Shown piece by piece: positions 32,856 through 42,814 of a stretch of DNA of 64,000 nucleotides. The position numbers and the translations under genes are program-made. The notes under the pieces are model-generated. The model saw nothing but the letters and a program-made list of their open reading frames with translations. It was not told the origin of the DNA and made no database searches. Source of the DNA: an uncultured Roseateles sp. (lineage in GTDB: Bacteria; Pseudomonadota; Gammaproteobacteria; Burkholderiales; Burkholderiaceae_C); contig NZ_OY729424.1 in NCBI RefSeq assembly GCF_963422335.1, forward strand, positions 1,550,001-1,614,000, read 5' to 3'. How positions within the stretch are numbered: the first letter of the stretch is position 1; every line of letters starts with the position of its first letter.

Positions 32856-34952
32856 ACCGATGCCCTGGCCAAGGCCGTGATCCGCGTCCGCGTTGCCGTC
32901 GATGCGCCCCAGCACAGCGGCCTCAGCGAGCCGCTGGACTACCTCTGTGAGCGCTCGCTCGCGCCAGGCACCCTGGTGCAGGTGCCGCTGGGCAAGCGCG
33001 AGGTCACCGGCGTGGTCTGGCCCGATGCCGAAACCGCAGCAGGCGTCGATGCCGCCCTGCTACGCCCGGTGGCCGCGGTGCTGGATGGCCTGGCGCCGCT
33101 GTCGGCCTCGTGGTGCGAGCTGGTCGGCTTCGCCGCGCATTACTACCAGCGCAGCGTCGGCGAGGTGGCGCTGGCTGTGCTGCCGCCCCAGCTCAGGCAA
33201 CTCGATGCGGCCCAGTTGCAGGCACGGCTGAAGCGCATGGCCAAATGGTTGGCGGCGCCGCCCGAGCCGGCGCCCGAGCCCGCCCGGCCCGAGCTGAGCG
33301 CCGACCAGGCCGAGGCGCTGACGAAGCTGGACGCCGCACTCGCCGCCGCGGCCCATCCCGAGACCGCCGGTGCGCCGCCTCCGGTGCTGTTGTACGGCGT
33401 CACCGGCAGCGGCAAGACGGAGGTCTATCTGCGCGCCGCCGAGCATGCCCTGGAGCGCGGCCAGCAGGTGCTGGTGCTGGTGCCCGAAATCAATCTGACG
33501 CCGCAGCTGGAGGCCCGCTTCAACGAGCGCTTTGCCGCCCACCGCATCGTCTCGCTGCACAGCGGCCTGACGCCGGCCAACCGCCTGCGCAACTGGATGG
33601 CCGCCCATCTGGGCCATGCCGAGCTGGTGCTGGGCACACGGCTGGCTGTGTTTGCCAGCCTGCCTCGGCTGGGGCTGATCATTGTCGACGAGGAGCATGA
33701 CCCGTCCTACAAGCAACAGGAGGGCGCGCGTTACTCGGCGCGTGATCTGGCCGTCTATCGCGCCCACCAGCTGCGCATTCCGGTGCTGCTGGGCTCGGCC
33801 ACACCGTCGCTGGAGAGCTGGCAGCGAGCCGAGGAGGGCCGCTACCAGCGCCTGAGCCTGCCGCGACGCATAGGCGGCGGCGCGCTGCCGCGCGTGCGTC
33901 TGTTTGACATGAACACCCTGCCGCGTGCCAAGGGGGTGACGACGGTGATCTCGCCGGCCCTGCTTGATGCCTTGCGCGAGCGCCTGGAACGCGGCGAGCA
34001 AAGCCTGGTGTTTCTGAACCGCCGTGGCTACGCGCCGGTGCTGCATTGCACCGAGTGCGGCTGGAAGAGCGCCTGCCCGCATTGCAGCGCCTGGCGCGTG
34101 TTCCACAAGCTGGACCGCACCCTGCGCTGCCACCACTGTGGCTTCACCGAGCGGGTGCCGCGTGCCTGCCCCGATTGCGGCAACCAGGACATCGCGCCGC
34201 TGGGGCGCGGCACCGAGCGGCTGGAGGAGCAGATGGCCGAGCTGTTGCCCGGCGCCCGGGTGGCCCGCATCGATGCCGACAGCACCAAGCTCAAGGGCGC
34301 GCTGGAGACGCAGCTGAATGCCGTCCATGCCGGCGAGGTCGATGTGCTGGTCGGTACGCAGATGGTCGCCAAGGGTCATGACTTCCGGCGCATCACCCTG
34401 GTCGCCGCCGTCAATCCGGATGGCGCCTTGTTCACCAGCGACTTCCGCGCGCCCGAGCGGCTGTTTGCGCTGATGATGCAGGCGGCCGGCCGTGCCGGAC
34501 GCGATGCCGAACAGGCCGCGCGCAGCGAGATGTGGGTGCAAACCTGGCACCCTGCACACCCGCTGTACCAGAGCCTGCGCACCCACGACTACGCGGCCTT
34601 TGCCGCCAGCCAGCTGGCCGAGCGCCGCATGGCCGGCCTGCCGCCGTTCGCGCATCTGGCCCTGCTGCGTGCCGAGGCTCGCACGCCTGAGTTGGCCAAG
34701 GCCTTTCTGCAGGCCGCCGCCGACTGGGCTGCAGCGCTGCCCGAGTCCAGGCAGGTCACGCTCTATCCGCCGGTGCCGATGAGCGTGGCCCGCGTGGCCA
34801 ATGTCGAGCGCATGCAGATGCTGGTCGAGGCCGCCTCGCGCGGCGCCCTGCAGCGCCTGCTGTGGCACTGGCTGCCCGAGCTGCATGGCCTCAAGCGCGA
34901 GCACAAGGGCGTGCTGCGCTGGGCCGTTGATGTCGATCCGCTGGCGATCTAG
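32853..34952 (+). CDS. priA: Primosomal protein N', replication restart helicase
   Basis: This 699-residue superfamily 2 helicase restarts collapsed replication forks. It has an N-terminal DNA-binding part (RVRVAVDAPQHSGLSEPLDYL), Walker A GVTGSGKTEVYL, DEEHDPSYKQQEGARYSARD, and eight zinc-binding cysteines between about 398 and 448 (CTECGWKSACPHC...CHHCGF...CPDCGN). Helicase motifs GTQMVAKGHDF and QAAGRAGRD follow. There is no clear ribosome site before the ATG, which coincides with the end of array unit 3. The downstream CopD-like gene is probably cotranscribed. Confidence 0.95.
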   Translation: MTDALAKAVIRVRVAVDAPQHSGLSEPLDYLCERSLAPGTLVQVPLGKREVTGVVWPDAETAAGVDAALLRPVAAVLDGLAPLSASWCELVGFAAHYYQRSVGEVALAVLPPQLRQLDAAQLQARLKRMAKWLAAPPEPAPEPARPELSADQAEALTKLDAALAAAAHPETAGAPPPVLLYGVTGSGKTEVYLRAAEHALERGQQVLVLVPEINLTPQLEARFNERFAAHRIVSLHSGLTPANRLRNWMAAHLGHAELVLGTRLAVFASLPRLGLIIVDEEHDPSYKQQEGARYSARDLAVYRAHQLRIPVLLGSATPSLESWQRAEEGRYQRLSLPRRIGGGALPRVRLFDMNTLPRAKGVTTVISPALLDALRERLERGEQSLVFLNRRGYAPVLHCTECGWKSACPHCSAWRVFHKLDRTLRCHHCGFTERVPRACPDCGNQDIAPLGRGTERLEEQMAELLPGARVARIDADSTKLKGALETQLNAVHAGEVDVLVGTQMVAKGHDFRRITLVAAVNPDGALFTSDFRAPERLFALMMQAAGRAGRDAEQAARSEMWVQTWHPAHPLYQSLRTHDYAAFAASQLAERRMAGLPPFAHLALLRAEARTPELAKAFLQAAADWAAALPESRQVTLYPPVPMSVARVANVERMQMLVEAASRGALQRLLWHWLPELHGLKREHKGVLRWAVDVDPLAI

Positions 34953-34971
34953 GTCTGCGACACTGCGCGAC

Positions 34972-35433
34972 ATGAACATCGTCATCACTGCCTTTTTGTG
35001 CCTGCACCTGCTCGCCGCCGCCCTCTGGGTGGGAGGCATGGCGACGATACAGCTGTGCGTGCGCCCCGCGGCGCTGCAGACCCTGGAGTCGCCCCCGCTG
35101 CGCCTGGGCCTGATGGCAGCCACCCTGCAGCGCTTCTTCGCCCTGGTGCTGGGCGCCATCGTCGTGCTGCTGCTCAGCGGCCTGGCGATGTGGGGGTTGA
35201 GCCCCGGCGCCATGCACTGGAGCGTGCATGCGATGGCGGGTCTGGGTCTGCTGATGATGGGTCTGTTCGGCCATATCCGCTGGGCCCTGTTCCCGCGTCT
35301 GCAGAAGGCCTGCGCAGCGCAGACTTGGGCCGTGGCCGCGGCTGCGCTGAACAAGATCCGCCAACTGGTGGCCGTCAATCTGGGCCTGGGCTGCGGGGTG
35401 TTCGTCATCGCCATCGTCGGGCGCGCAATCTGA
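34972..35433 (+). CDS. CopD-like four-helix membrane protein
   Basis: This 153-residue integral membrane protein has four hydrophobic helices. It opens with VITAFLCLHLLAAALWVGGMA (His in the first helix and the WVGG motif of the CopD/YqaA-like copper-resistance D fold) and continues through a loop with HWSVHAMAGLG and GHIRWALFPRL. The conserved His residues may bind haem or copper. It begins 19 bp after priA. The exact role is unknown. Confidence 0.72.
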   Translation: MNIVITAFLCLHLLAAALWVGGMATIQLCVRPAALQTLESPPLRLGLMAATLQRFFALVLGAIVVLLLSGLAMWGLSPGAMHWSVHAMAGLGLLMMGLFGHIRWALFPRLQKACAAQTWAVAAAALNKIRQLVAVNLGLGCGVFVIAIVGRAI

Positions 35434-35435
35434 TT

Positions 35436-35472
35436 TGTCCGGTGGACTGTCCGCAGGCAGTGTCCGCGGACA
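35436..35472 (+). promoter_or_regulatory. Upstream dyads, candidate activator sites for the efflux operon
   Basis: A perfect palindrome TGTCCGCGGACA (35461-35472) is preceded by TGTCCGGTGGACT (35436-35448), an imperfect version of the same dyad, and a further TGTCCGC half-site at 35448. They lie about 65-100 bp upstream of the sigma-54 promoter, the distance used by NtrC-type activators. The NtrC-type regulator at 41477 is the likely binder. Confidence 0.65.
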
Positions 35473-35537
35473 CCGCAATGAAGCGGCGTGCAGCGCCAAG
35501 TCCTTGATTCATAAGGGCTGAGCCCCAAGGCACGGGC

Positions 35538-35552
35538 TGGCACGGGCATTGC
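35538..35552 (+). promoter_or_regulatory. Sigma-54 (-24/-12) promoter
   Basis: TGGCACG (35538-35544), four bases, then TTGCA (from 35549) matches the sigma-54 consensus TGGCACG-N4-TTGCW exactly, with the GG and GC dinucleotides at correct spacing. The ATG of the adaptor gene lies about 50 bp downstream. The operon carries its own sigma-54 activator. Confidence 0.85.
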
Positions 35553-35600
35553 AATGGAAGGTGGGAGCCGCGCTGTCGCGGCCAACAAGCACCTACCTCC

Positions 35601-36872
35601 ATGATTCGTGACACCTCTGCCCAAGACCGCGTGATCGCCTCCGCCTCGCCGGGGCGCCGCCGCCTGCTGCTAGCAGGCATCGCCGTCGGCCTGATCGCAT
35701 TGCTGGCCTTTGCATGGCCGGCGTTGCAGCGGCAGTTCTCTGCCAATGCCTCGGTCAGCGAAGCGCGGCTGGCCTTTGCCGTGGTCGAGCTGGGCCCCTT
35801 CGTGCGTGACATCGCCGGCGAGGGCAAGGTCGTGGCGGCCAACAGCCCGACCCTGTACGCCGCCAACGCCGGCACCGTGACGCTGCGCGTCCATGCCGGC
35901 GATGCGGTGAAGAAGGGTCAGGTCTTGGCCGAGCTGGAGAGCCTGGAGCTCAACGCGCGACTGGCCCAGGAACGGTCGAACGCCGATGCGATGCGGGCCG
36001 AGGTCCTGCGTGCCCAGGTCGAGGCCCGCCAGCAACGCGCCGCCCTGCAAAGCGCCTACGAGAACGCCGGCATCGACCTGAAGACCGCGCAGAACGATCT
36101 GGCCCGCCAGACCAAGGCCTTCGAGGCCGGCGCCGCCGCCGGCATGCAGGTGGACCATGCCCGCGACACCCTGGAGAAGGCCCGCGTCACCCTGGCCCAT
36201 GCCGAGGCCGGCCGCGGCCTCAAGGACGACAGCCTGAAGTTCGACGTGCAGGCCAGGCAGGCCGCACTGGACCGCCAGCTGCTGCAGGTGCAGGACCTGC
36301 GGCGCCAGGTCGCCGAGCTGGCGATACGCTCACCGGTCGATGGCCAGGTCGGCCAGCTGTTCGTGGCCGAGCGGGCCAGTGTGGCCAAGGACGCCAAGCT
36401 GCTGTCGGTCATCGACCTGACGGCGCTGGAGGTACAGATGCAGGTGGCCGAGAGCTATGCCCGCGATCTGGCCATGGGCATGCCCGGCGAGATTGCCGGC
36501 AATGGCCGCTCCTGGCGCGGCCTGGTCAGCTCGGTCTCGCCCGAGGTCGTCAACAACGAGGTTGCAGCGCGGCTGCGCTTCGATGGCCAGCAGCCCGAGC
36601 AGCTGCGCCAGAACCAGCGCCTGTCGGTGCGCGTGCTGCTCGACCAGCGCGACAAGGTGCTGACCCTGCGCCGCGGCAGCTTTGCCGACGAGGGCGGTGG
36701 CGCGTTCGCCTACGTGGTACGCGACGGCATGGCCGAGAAGACGCCGGTGCGGCTGGGCCAGCGCAGCCTGGACAAGATCGAGGTGCTGTCCGGCCTGAAG
36801 CCCGGCGACAAGGTCGTGATCTCGGGCGCCGATGCGTTCCAGGGTGCCGCGCGAGTTGCAATAAGCCATTGA
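35601..36872 (+). CDS. Periplasmic adaptor (HlyD/MacA-type) of an ABC efflux pump
   Basis: This 423-residue membrane-fusion protein has one N-terminal membrane anchor (LLLAGIAVGLIALLAFAWPAL), a lipoyl-like half (GTVTLRVHAGDAVKKGQVLAELES), a long coiled-coil hairpin (about residues 115-230, Ala/Glu/Gln-rich), the second lipoyl half (IRSPVDGQVGQLFV) and beta-barrel and membrane-proximal parts ending GLKPGDKVVISGADAF. It links the inner-membrane ABC permeases to the outer-membrane factor. It is the first gene after the sigma-54 promoter. Confidence 0.9.
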   Translation: MIRDTSAQDRVIASASPGRRRLLLAGIAVGLIALLAFAWPALQRQFSANASVSEARLAFAVVELGPFVRDIAGEGKVVAANSPTLYAANAGTVTLRVHAGDAVKKGQVLAELESLELNARLAQERSNADAMRAEVLRAQVEARQQRAALQSAYENAGIDLKTAQNDLARQTKAFEAGAAAGMQVDHARDTLEKARVTLAHAEAGRGLKDDSLKFDVQARQAALDRQLLQVQDLRRQVAELAIRSPVDGQVGQLFVAERASVAKDAKLLSVIDLTALEVQMQVAESYARDLAMGMPGEIAGNGRSWRGLVSSVSPEVVNNEVAARLRFDGQQPEQLRQNQRLSVRVLLDQRDKVLTLRRGSFADEGGGAFAYVVRDGMAEKTPVRLGQRSLDKIEVLSGLKPGDKVVISGADAFQGAARVAISH

Positions 36873-36889
36873 GCTTGAGAGGAAGAGCT

Positions 36890-37602
<713 letters not shown>

Positions 37603-37606
<4 letters not shown>

Positions 37607-38892
37607 TCTTTCGCCGTCGCGCCCAATGCCTGCTGCTGGCCGCGCTGTGCGCGCCGCTGCTGGCCTCGGCGGAGGACCTGCTGGAGATCTATGCCCAGGC
37701 CCGCGCCAGCGATCCGCTGCTGGCCATCGCTGCGGCCCAGCGTGGCGAGCAGGGCGAGCGGGTCACCCAGGCCCGGGCGGCGCTGCTGCCGCAGTGGTCG
37801 CTGGGCGCCGCCGAGCTGCGCGGCCCGCAGGATGGGCGCGAACACCGGCTGAGCAGCAACCTGAGCCAGGTCTTGCTGGACCTGAGCCGGCTGCGCGAAT
37901 GGGACGCCGCGCAGAGCCTGCTCTCGGCCGAAGACGCCCGGCTGCGCGCCGTCGAGCAGGCGCTGTGCGCCCGTGTGGCCAGCGCCTATTTCGGCGTGCT
38001 GTCGGCCCAGGCCGGTCTGGCCACGGCGCAGGCGAATGAGGATGCCTTTGCCCAGCAGGTCGGCCAGGCGCAGTCGCGTTTCGAGTCGGGCATCTCGGCC
38101 TCCGTCGATGTCGAGCAGGCCCGCACCTATCACGCGCTGTCGCAGGGGGCCACCGTGCAGGCCCGCGAGGCGCTGGCCGATGCGCGCGAGGCGCTGGCCC
38201 AGATCACCGGCCGCTCGCCCGGCGTGCTCAAGCCCCTGGCCGCCGAGCTGCAGGCGTTGCCGCCCGAGCCGCTGGCCGCCGAGGCCTGGGTGCAGCAGGC
38301 GCTGCGGGTCAATCCGCAGCTGCAGGCCAGCCGCTACGGGCTGACGGCCAGCGAGCAGCGCATTGATGCGGCGCGCGCCGCCCATCTGCCCACGCTGAGC
38401 CTGGGCCTGGACAGCGAGCGCCGCAGCGGCTCGGCTGTGGCGCCTGTTGATGCCGGCCGTGCCAACACCACGCTGGGCCTGCGCCTGAGCATTCCGCTGT
38501 TCGCCGGTGGCGCCACCGATTCGCTGAAGCGTCAAGCCGTCCATCAGCGCGATGCCGCCCGCGAAGGGCTGGAGAGCGCACGCCGCGCCCTGGTGCGCGA
38601 GACCCAGGCGCAGTACCAGGCCGTGATGTCGGGCGTGGCCCTGATGCAGAGCACACGCGCCGCCGTCGATGCCGCCAGCCGCGCGCTGGCCTCCACCCGC
38701 GCCGGCCAGGCCCTGGGCACGCGCACGATGACCGATCTGCTGCTGGCCATCCAGAGCCAGACCGCAGCGCAAAGCGCCCACGAACAGGCGCGCCATCGCT
38801 ATGTGCTGGCCAAGCTCTTGCTGCAACAGGCCGCCGGCGCCCTGGGCGAGGCCGAGTTGGCGGCAGTCAATCTCTTGCTGAAGGACTCATGA
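37603..38892 (+). CDS. TolC-family outer-membrane factor
   Basis: This 429-residue protein has a signal peptide (LLLAALCAPLLASA, cut near AED) and two repeated helical halves typical of TolC: LLEIYAQARASDPLLAIAAAQRG in the first and the Leu-rich LRVNPQLQASRYGLTASEQR segment in the second. IPLFAGGATDSLKRQAVHQ is the recurring TolC-family I(P)LF-G-G signature. It forms the outer-membrane exit of the pump. Both ends overlap neighbouring genes by ATGA. Confidence 0.92.
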
Positions 38893-40205
38893 TGCTGAGC
38901 TATTACCTTGAACTGGCCCTGCGCAGCTGCCGCTCGGCCCGCGGCCTGACCGCCCTGATGGTGGTCACCATTGCCATGGGTGTGGCCGCCTGCATGACCA
39001 CGCTGACGGTGTTTCATGTGCTCTCGGGCGACCCGATTCCGCACAAGAGCGGCAAGCTCTTCAATGTGCAGCTGGATGCCGAGCTGATGCGCGACCAGCG
39101 CCCCGGCGAGGAGCCCACCTTCCAGCTCACCCGCTACGATGCCGAGGCTCTGCTGCGCGCGGCGCGTGGCACCCGCCAGGTGCTGATGACGGGCGGCATG
39201 GTGGCGGTCGATCCGGCGGCCTCGGCGGGCAGCAATGCGCGACCCTTCATCACCGGTTCGCGCTACGCCAGCGCCGATTTCTTTGCCATGTTCGACGTGC
39301 CGTTCCAGTACGGCAGCGGCTGGAGTGCGGCTGACGACCAGGCTGAAGCCCGCGTGGCGGTGATCTCGGCCGAGCTGAACGAGCAGCTGTTCGGCGGCGC
39401 CGACAGCCGCGGCAAGACCCTGCGCCTGGGCGACAAGGATCTGCGCGTGATCGGCGTGCTCAAGCCCTGGCGCCCGGCACCGCACTATTTCGACCTGACC
39501 CTGGGTGCCTACAGCAAGGCCGCCGAGGTCTATGTGCCGTTCTCCACCGCGATGGTGCTGCGGCTCAGTGCTGCGGGCAATGTCAATTGCTGGGGCGATG
39601 CCAATGTCACCGACGTGCGCGCGCTCAATGCCTTGTGCGCCTGGGTGCAGTACTGGGTCGAACTTGATGGCTCCGAGCAGGAGCGGGCCTACCGCGACTA
39701 CCTGGTTCACTACTCGGACCAGCAGCGCGCCGCCGGCCGTTTCGAGCGGCCCAGCAATGTGCGGCTGCGCAATGTGATGGACTGGCTGTTCTACAGCAAG
39801 GTGGTGCCCAGCGACATCCGCCTGCAGGTCTGGCTGGCCTTCGGCTTCCTGCTCGTCTGCCTGACCAATGCGGTCGGCCTGCTGCTGGCCAAGGCGCTGC
39901 GTCGCTCCAGCGAAATCGGTGTGCGCCGCGCGCTGGGGGCTTCGCGCCGCGCCATCTTCAGCCAGTTCCTGGTCGAGGCCGGCGGCCTGGGACTGGCCGG
40001 TGGCCTGCTGGGCCTCGTGCTGACCTGCGCCGGCCTCTGGACCGTGCGCCAGGGCCCCAGTGCCTACGCCCAGCTGGCCCAGCTCGACCTGGCCATGCTG
40101 GCCACGACGCTGCTGCTGGCCCTGGCGGCCAGCCTGCTGGCCGGCTTGCTGCCGGCCTGGCGGGCATGCCAGGTGACGCCTGCGCTGCAACTCAAATCCA
40201 ACTAG
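38889..40205 (+). CDS. FtsX-like ABC permease (first of two)
   Basis: This 438-residue protein has the FtsX/MacB layout: an N-terminal helix (LMVVTIAMGVAACMTTLTVFHV), a large periplasmic domain (about residues 40-310) with a NVRLRNVMDWLFY end, then three C-terminal helices with the cytoplasmic motif RRSSEIGVRRALGASRRAIFSQF that contacts the ATPase. It overlaps the outer-membrane factor gene by ATGA and precedes a second permease, so the transporter is probably a heterodimer of the two. Confidence 0.9.
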   Translation: MMLSYYLELALRSCRSARGLTALMVVTIAMGVAACMTTLTVFHVLSGDPIPHKSGKLFNVQLDAELMRDQRPGEEPTFQLTRYDAEALLRAARGTRQVLMTGGMVAVDPAASAGSNARPFITGSRYASADFFAMFDVPFQYGSGWSAADDQAEARVAVISAELNEQLFGGADSRGKTLRLGDKDLRVIGVLKPWRPAPHYFDLTLGAYSKAAEVYVPFSTAMVLRLSAAGNVNCWGDANVTDVRALNALCAWVQYWVELDGSEQERAYRDYLVHYSDQQRAAGRFERPSNVRLRNVMDWLFYSKVVPSDIRLQVWLAFGFLLVCLTNAVGLLLAKALRRSSEIGVRRALGASRRAIFSQFLVEAGGLGLAGGLLGLVLTCAGLWTVRQGPSAYAQLAQLDLAMLATTLLLALAASLLAGLLPAWRACQVTPALQLKSN

Positions 40206-40210
40206 GAGCG

Positions 40211-41443
40211 ATGAGCATGGATATTCTTCCAATCCTCTCCACGCTGAAGCGCCACAAGATCGCCGCCGGCCTGATCGTGCTGCAGATAGCACTGACCTGC
40301 GCCATCGTCAGCAACGCGCTGTTCCTGATCAGCCAGCGGGTGAGCAGCATCAATGCGCCCACCGGCATGGCCGAGCAGGAGCTGCTGGTGTTGCAAGTGT
40401 CCGGCCTGGTGCGGGTCGAGAACCCCGAGGTGCAGACACGCGTCGATCTGCAGGCCCTGCGTGGCCTGGCCGGCGTGAAAAGCGTGGCCCTGATCAACCA
40501 GATACCGTTCGGTGACAACTCCAACACCAGTGGCGTGCGGCTGACGCCGCAGCGCGCCGGCCGCGCCACCGGCGTCGGCACCTACAACTCCGGCGAGGGC
40601 TGGCTGCCCACCCTGGGCCTGCGCCTGGTCGAGGGCCGGGACTTCGAGCCCACCGAGTATGCCGAGGCCGCTACCGTGTTCAAGGACGATGAAGAGCCCA
40701 AGGTGCCGGCCGTGATCATCAACAAGCGTCTGGCCGAGCATCTGTTCCCCGGTCGCTCGGCCGTGGGCCAGGAGGTCTACGTCTACGGCTCGCAGCCGCA
40801 GCGGGTGGTGGGCGTGCTGGAAACGCTGCCGTCCATACGCCCGAACGGCGACGGCGACGATCGCCTGTACACCATGATGCTGCCGATCCAGGCCAGCTAC
40901 CGAGGTGGCAGCTATGTGCTGCGCGTGCCGCCGGAGCAGCGTGACGCGCTGCTGAAGGCGGCCGTGGCGGCACTGGAGCAGGCCGGCGGCGGCGTCAAGC
41001 GCATCGTGCGCGAGCAGCACCGCTTCGAGGACATGCGCAGCAAGTACTACCGACAGGATGTCTCGATGCTGTGGCTGCTGGGCGGTGTCTGCCTGGCCCT
41101 GCTGGTGGTGACCGCCTTCGGCATCGTCGGCCTGGCCAGCTTCTGGGTCCAGCAGCGTACACGCATGATAGGCACGCGCCGTGCGCTGGGTGCCACCCGG
41201 GGTCAGATCCTGCGCTACTTCCAGGCCGAGAACTTCCTGCTCTCCAGCCTGGGCATTGCGCTGGGCATGCTGGGGGCCTACGGCCTCAGCCTGGCGCTGA
41301 TGCAGCACTACGAGCTGCCGCGCCTGCCCTGGGTCTATCTGCCCATCGGCGCGCTGGTGCTCTGGGCGCTGGGCCAGCTGGCGGTGTGGGCGCCGGCGCG
41401 CCGCGCCGCGGCCCTGCCTCCGGTGGCCGCATTGAGGGGCTGA
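40211..41443 (+). CDS. FtsX-like ABC permease (second of two)
   Basis: This 410-residue protein has the same topology as the preceding gene: first helix IAAGLIVLQIALTCAIVSNAL, periplasmic domain with a MacB-like core (GVRLTPQR; VPAVIINKRLAEHLFPG), and three C-terminal helices with the coupling motif RTRMIGTRRALGATRGQILRYFQAE. ATG 40211 has AGGAGCG directly upstream; an ATG two codons later is also possible. The pair probably forms the membrane part of the pump. Confidence 0.9.
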   Translation: MSMDILPILSTLKRHKIAAGLIVLQIALTCAIVSNALFLISQRVSSINAPTGMAEQELLVLQVSGLVRVENPEVQTRVDLQALRGLAGVKSVALINQIPFGDNSNTSGVRLTPQRAGRATGVGTYNSGEGWLPTLGLRLVEGRDFEPTEYAEAATVFKDDEEPKVPAVIINKRLAEHLFPGRSAVGQEVYVYGSQPQRVVGVLETLPSIRPNGDGDDRLYTMMLPIQASYRGGSYVLRVPPEQRDALLKAAVAALEQAGGGVKRIVREQHRFEDMRSKYYRQDVSMLWLLGGVCLALLVVTAFGIVGLASFWVQQRTRMIGTRRALGATRGQILRYFQAENFLLSSLGIALGMLGAYGLSLALMQHYELPRLPWVYLPIGALVLWALGQLAVWAPARRAAALPPVAALRG

Positions 41444-41476
41444 TAGGCCGAAGTCTGCTCACGCTACATTTGTCCG

Positions 41477-42814
41477 ATGCGGACCGTACTGATTGTTGAC
41501 GACAACCCCGGCGTAGGCGAGGCCCTCTCGCTGCTGCTGTCGCTGCGCGACATCCACGCCCTGTATGCGGCCAGTCCGGCCGAGGGCTTGGAGCTGCTGG
41601 CCCGCCACCCGGTCAGCCTGGTCATACAGGATATGAACTTCAGCGCCGACACCACCTCGGGCGAGGAGGGCGTCGCGCTGTTCCGATCGCTGCGCGAGCG
41701 CCATCCGGATCTGCCGGTGATTCTGCTCACCGCCTGGACACGGCTTGAAAGTGCGGTCGAACTGGTCAAGGCCGGCGCCGCCGACTACCTGGCCAAGCCC
41801 TGGAACGACAGCAAGCTGCTGGCCACGGTGGAGAACCTGCTGGAGCTGGGTGAATCGGCGCGCGAGGTCGGGCGCCTGCGACAGGCGCAGCGGGCGCGGC
41901 GCGAGGCTCTGGCGGCCCGCTACGAACTTGACGGCCTGGTCTATGCGTCCGACGCGATGCTGCGCACGCTGGAGCTGGCCTGCCAGGTCGCGCGCTCCGA
42001 GGTGCCGGTGCTGATCAGCGGTCCCAATGGCAGCGGCAAGGAGCGCATTGCCGCCATCGTCCATGCCAACTCCGGCGCCCGCGGCGGGCCATTCGTGGCC
42101 GTCAACTGCGGCGCCCTGCCGGGCGAGCTGATCGAGGCCGAGCTGTTCGGCAGCGAGAGCGGTGCCTACACCGGTTCCAACAAGGCGCGCGAAGGCCGCT
42201 TCGAGGCGGCCGATGGCGGCACGCTGTTTCTCGACGAGATCGGCACCCTGCCGCTGGCCGGTCAGGTCAAGCTCTTGCGCGTGCTGGAGACCGGCCGCTT
42301 CGAGCGCCTGGGCTCCAGCCGCACGCACCAGACGCGGGCACGCATCATCAGCGCCACCAACTCCGACCTGGCCGCGATGGTGCGCGCGGGCAGCTTCCGC
42401 GAAGACCTGTTCTACCGCCTGAATGTGATCGAGGTCGCACTGCCGGCGCTGTCCGAGCGGCCCGACGACGTGCTGCCGCTGGCCGAGCACTTTCTGGCCG
42501 GCCGGGCGCGCCTGAGCGATGCCGCCTGCGAGGCCCTGCTGGCCCACCGCTGGCCCGGCAATGTGCGCGAGCTGAAGAATGTGATGGCGCGAGCCGGGTT
42601 GCTGGCCGGCGGCGATGCGATCACGCCCGAACTGCTGGGCCTGCCTGCCGCGCCGCAGGCTGCGGCCCGCAGTCTGGACGAACCCAGCCGCGAGGCCGTG
42701 CTGGCCGCCCTGGCGCGGGCCGATGGCGTGGTCAGCCGCGCCGCGCAGGCGCTGGGCCTGTCGCGCCAGGCGTTGTACCGGCGCATGGAGCGTTACGGTC
42801 TCGCCCAGACATGA
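41477..42814 (+). CDS. Sigma-54-dependent response regulator (NtrC family)
   Basis: This 445-residue protein has a receiver domain with phospho-acceptor D52 (VIQDMNF), an AAA+ domain and a C-terminal Fis-type helix-turn-helix (GVVSRAAQALGLSRQALYRRM). Walker A is GPNGSGKE (182-189) where the family usually has GESGTGKE, and the sigma-54 contact loop is GAYTGS (229-234) instead of GAFTGA. The rest (TLFLDEIGTLPL, FREDLFYRLNVI, HRWPGNVRELKN) is standard. It lies at the end of the efflux operon, whose promoter is sigma-54 type, so feedback control is likely. Confidence 0.93.
   Translation: MRTVLIVDDNPGVGEALSLLLSLRDIHALYAASPAEGLELLARHPVSLVIQDMNFSADTTSGEEGVALFRSLRERHPDLPVILLTAWTRLESAVELVKAGAADYLAKPWNDSKLLATVENLLELGESAREVGRLRQAQRARREALAARYELDGLVYASDAMLRTLELACQVARSEVPVLISGPNGSGKERIAAIVHANSGARGGPFVAVNCGALPGELIEAELFGSESGAYTGSNKAREGRFEAADGGTLFLDEIGTLPLAGQVKLLRVLETGRFERLGSSRTHQTRARIISATNSDLAAMVRAGSFREDLFYRLNVIEVALPALSERPDDVLPLAEHFLAGRARLSDAACEALLAHRWPGNVRELKNVMARAGLLAGGDAITPELLGLPAAPQAAARSLDEPSREAVLAALARADGVVSRAAQALGLSRQALYRRMERYGLAQT

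Noticed and set aside
33060..35624. Minus-strand frame of about 850 codons opposite priA and the CopD-like gene
   Set aside because: No motif or start signal; it shadows priA, whose helicase and zinc motifs are complete on the plus strand.
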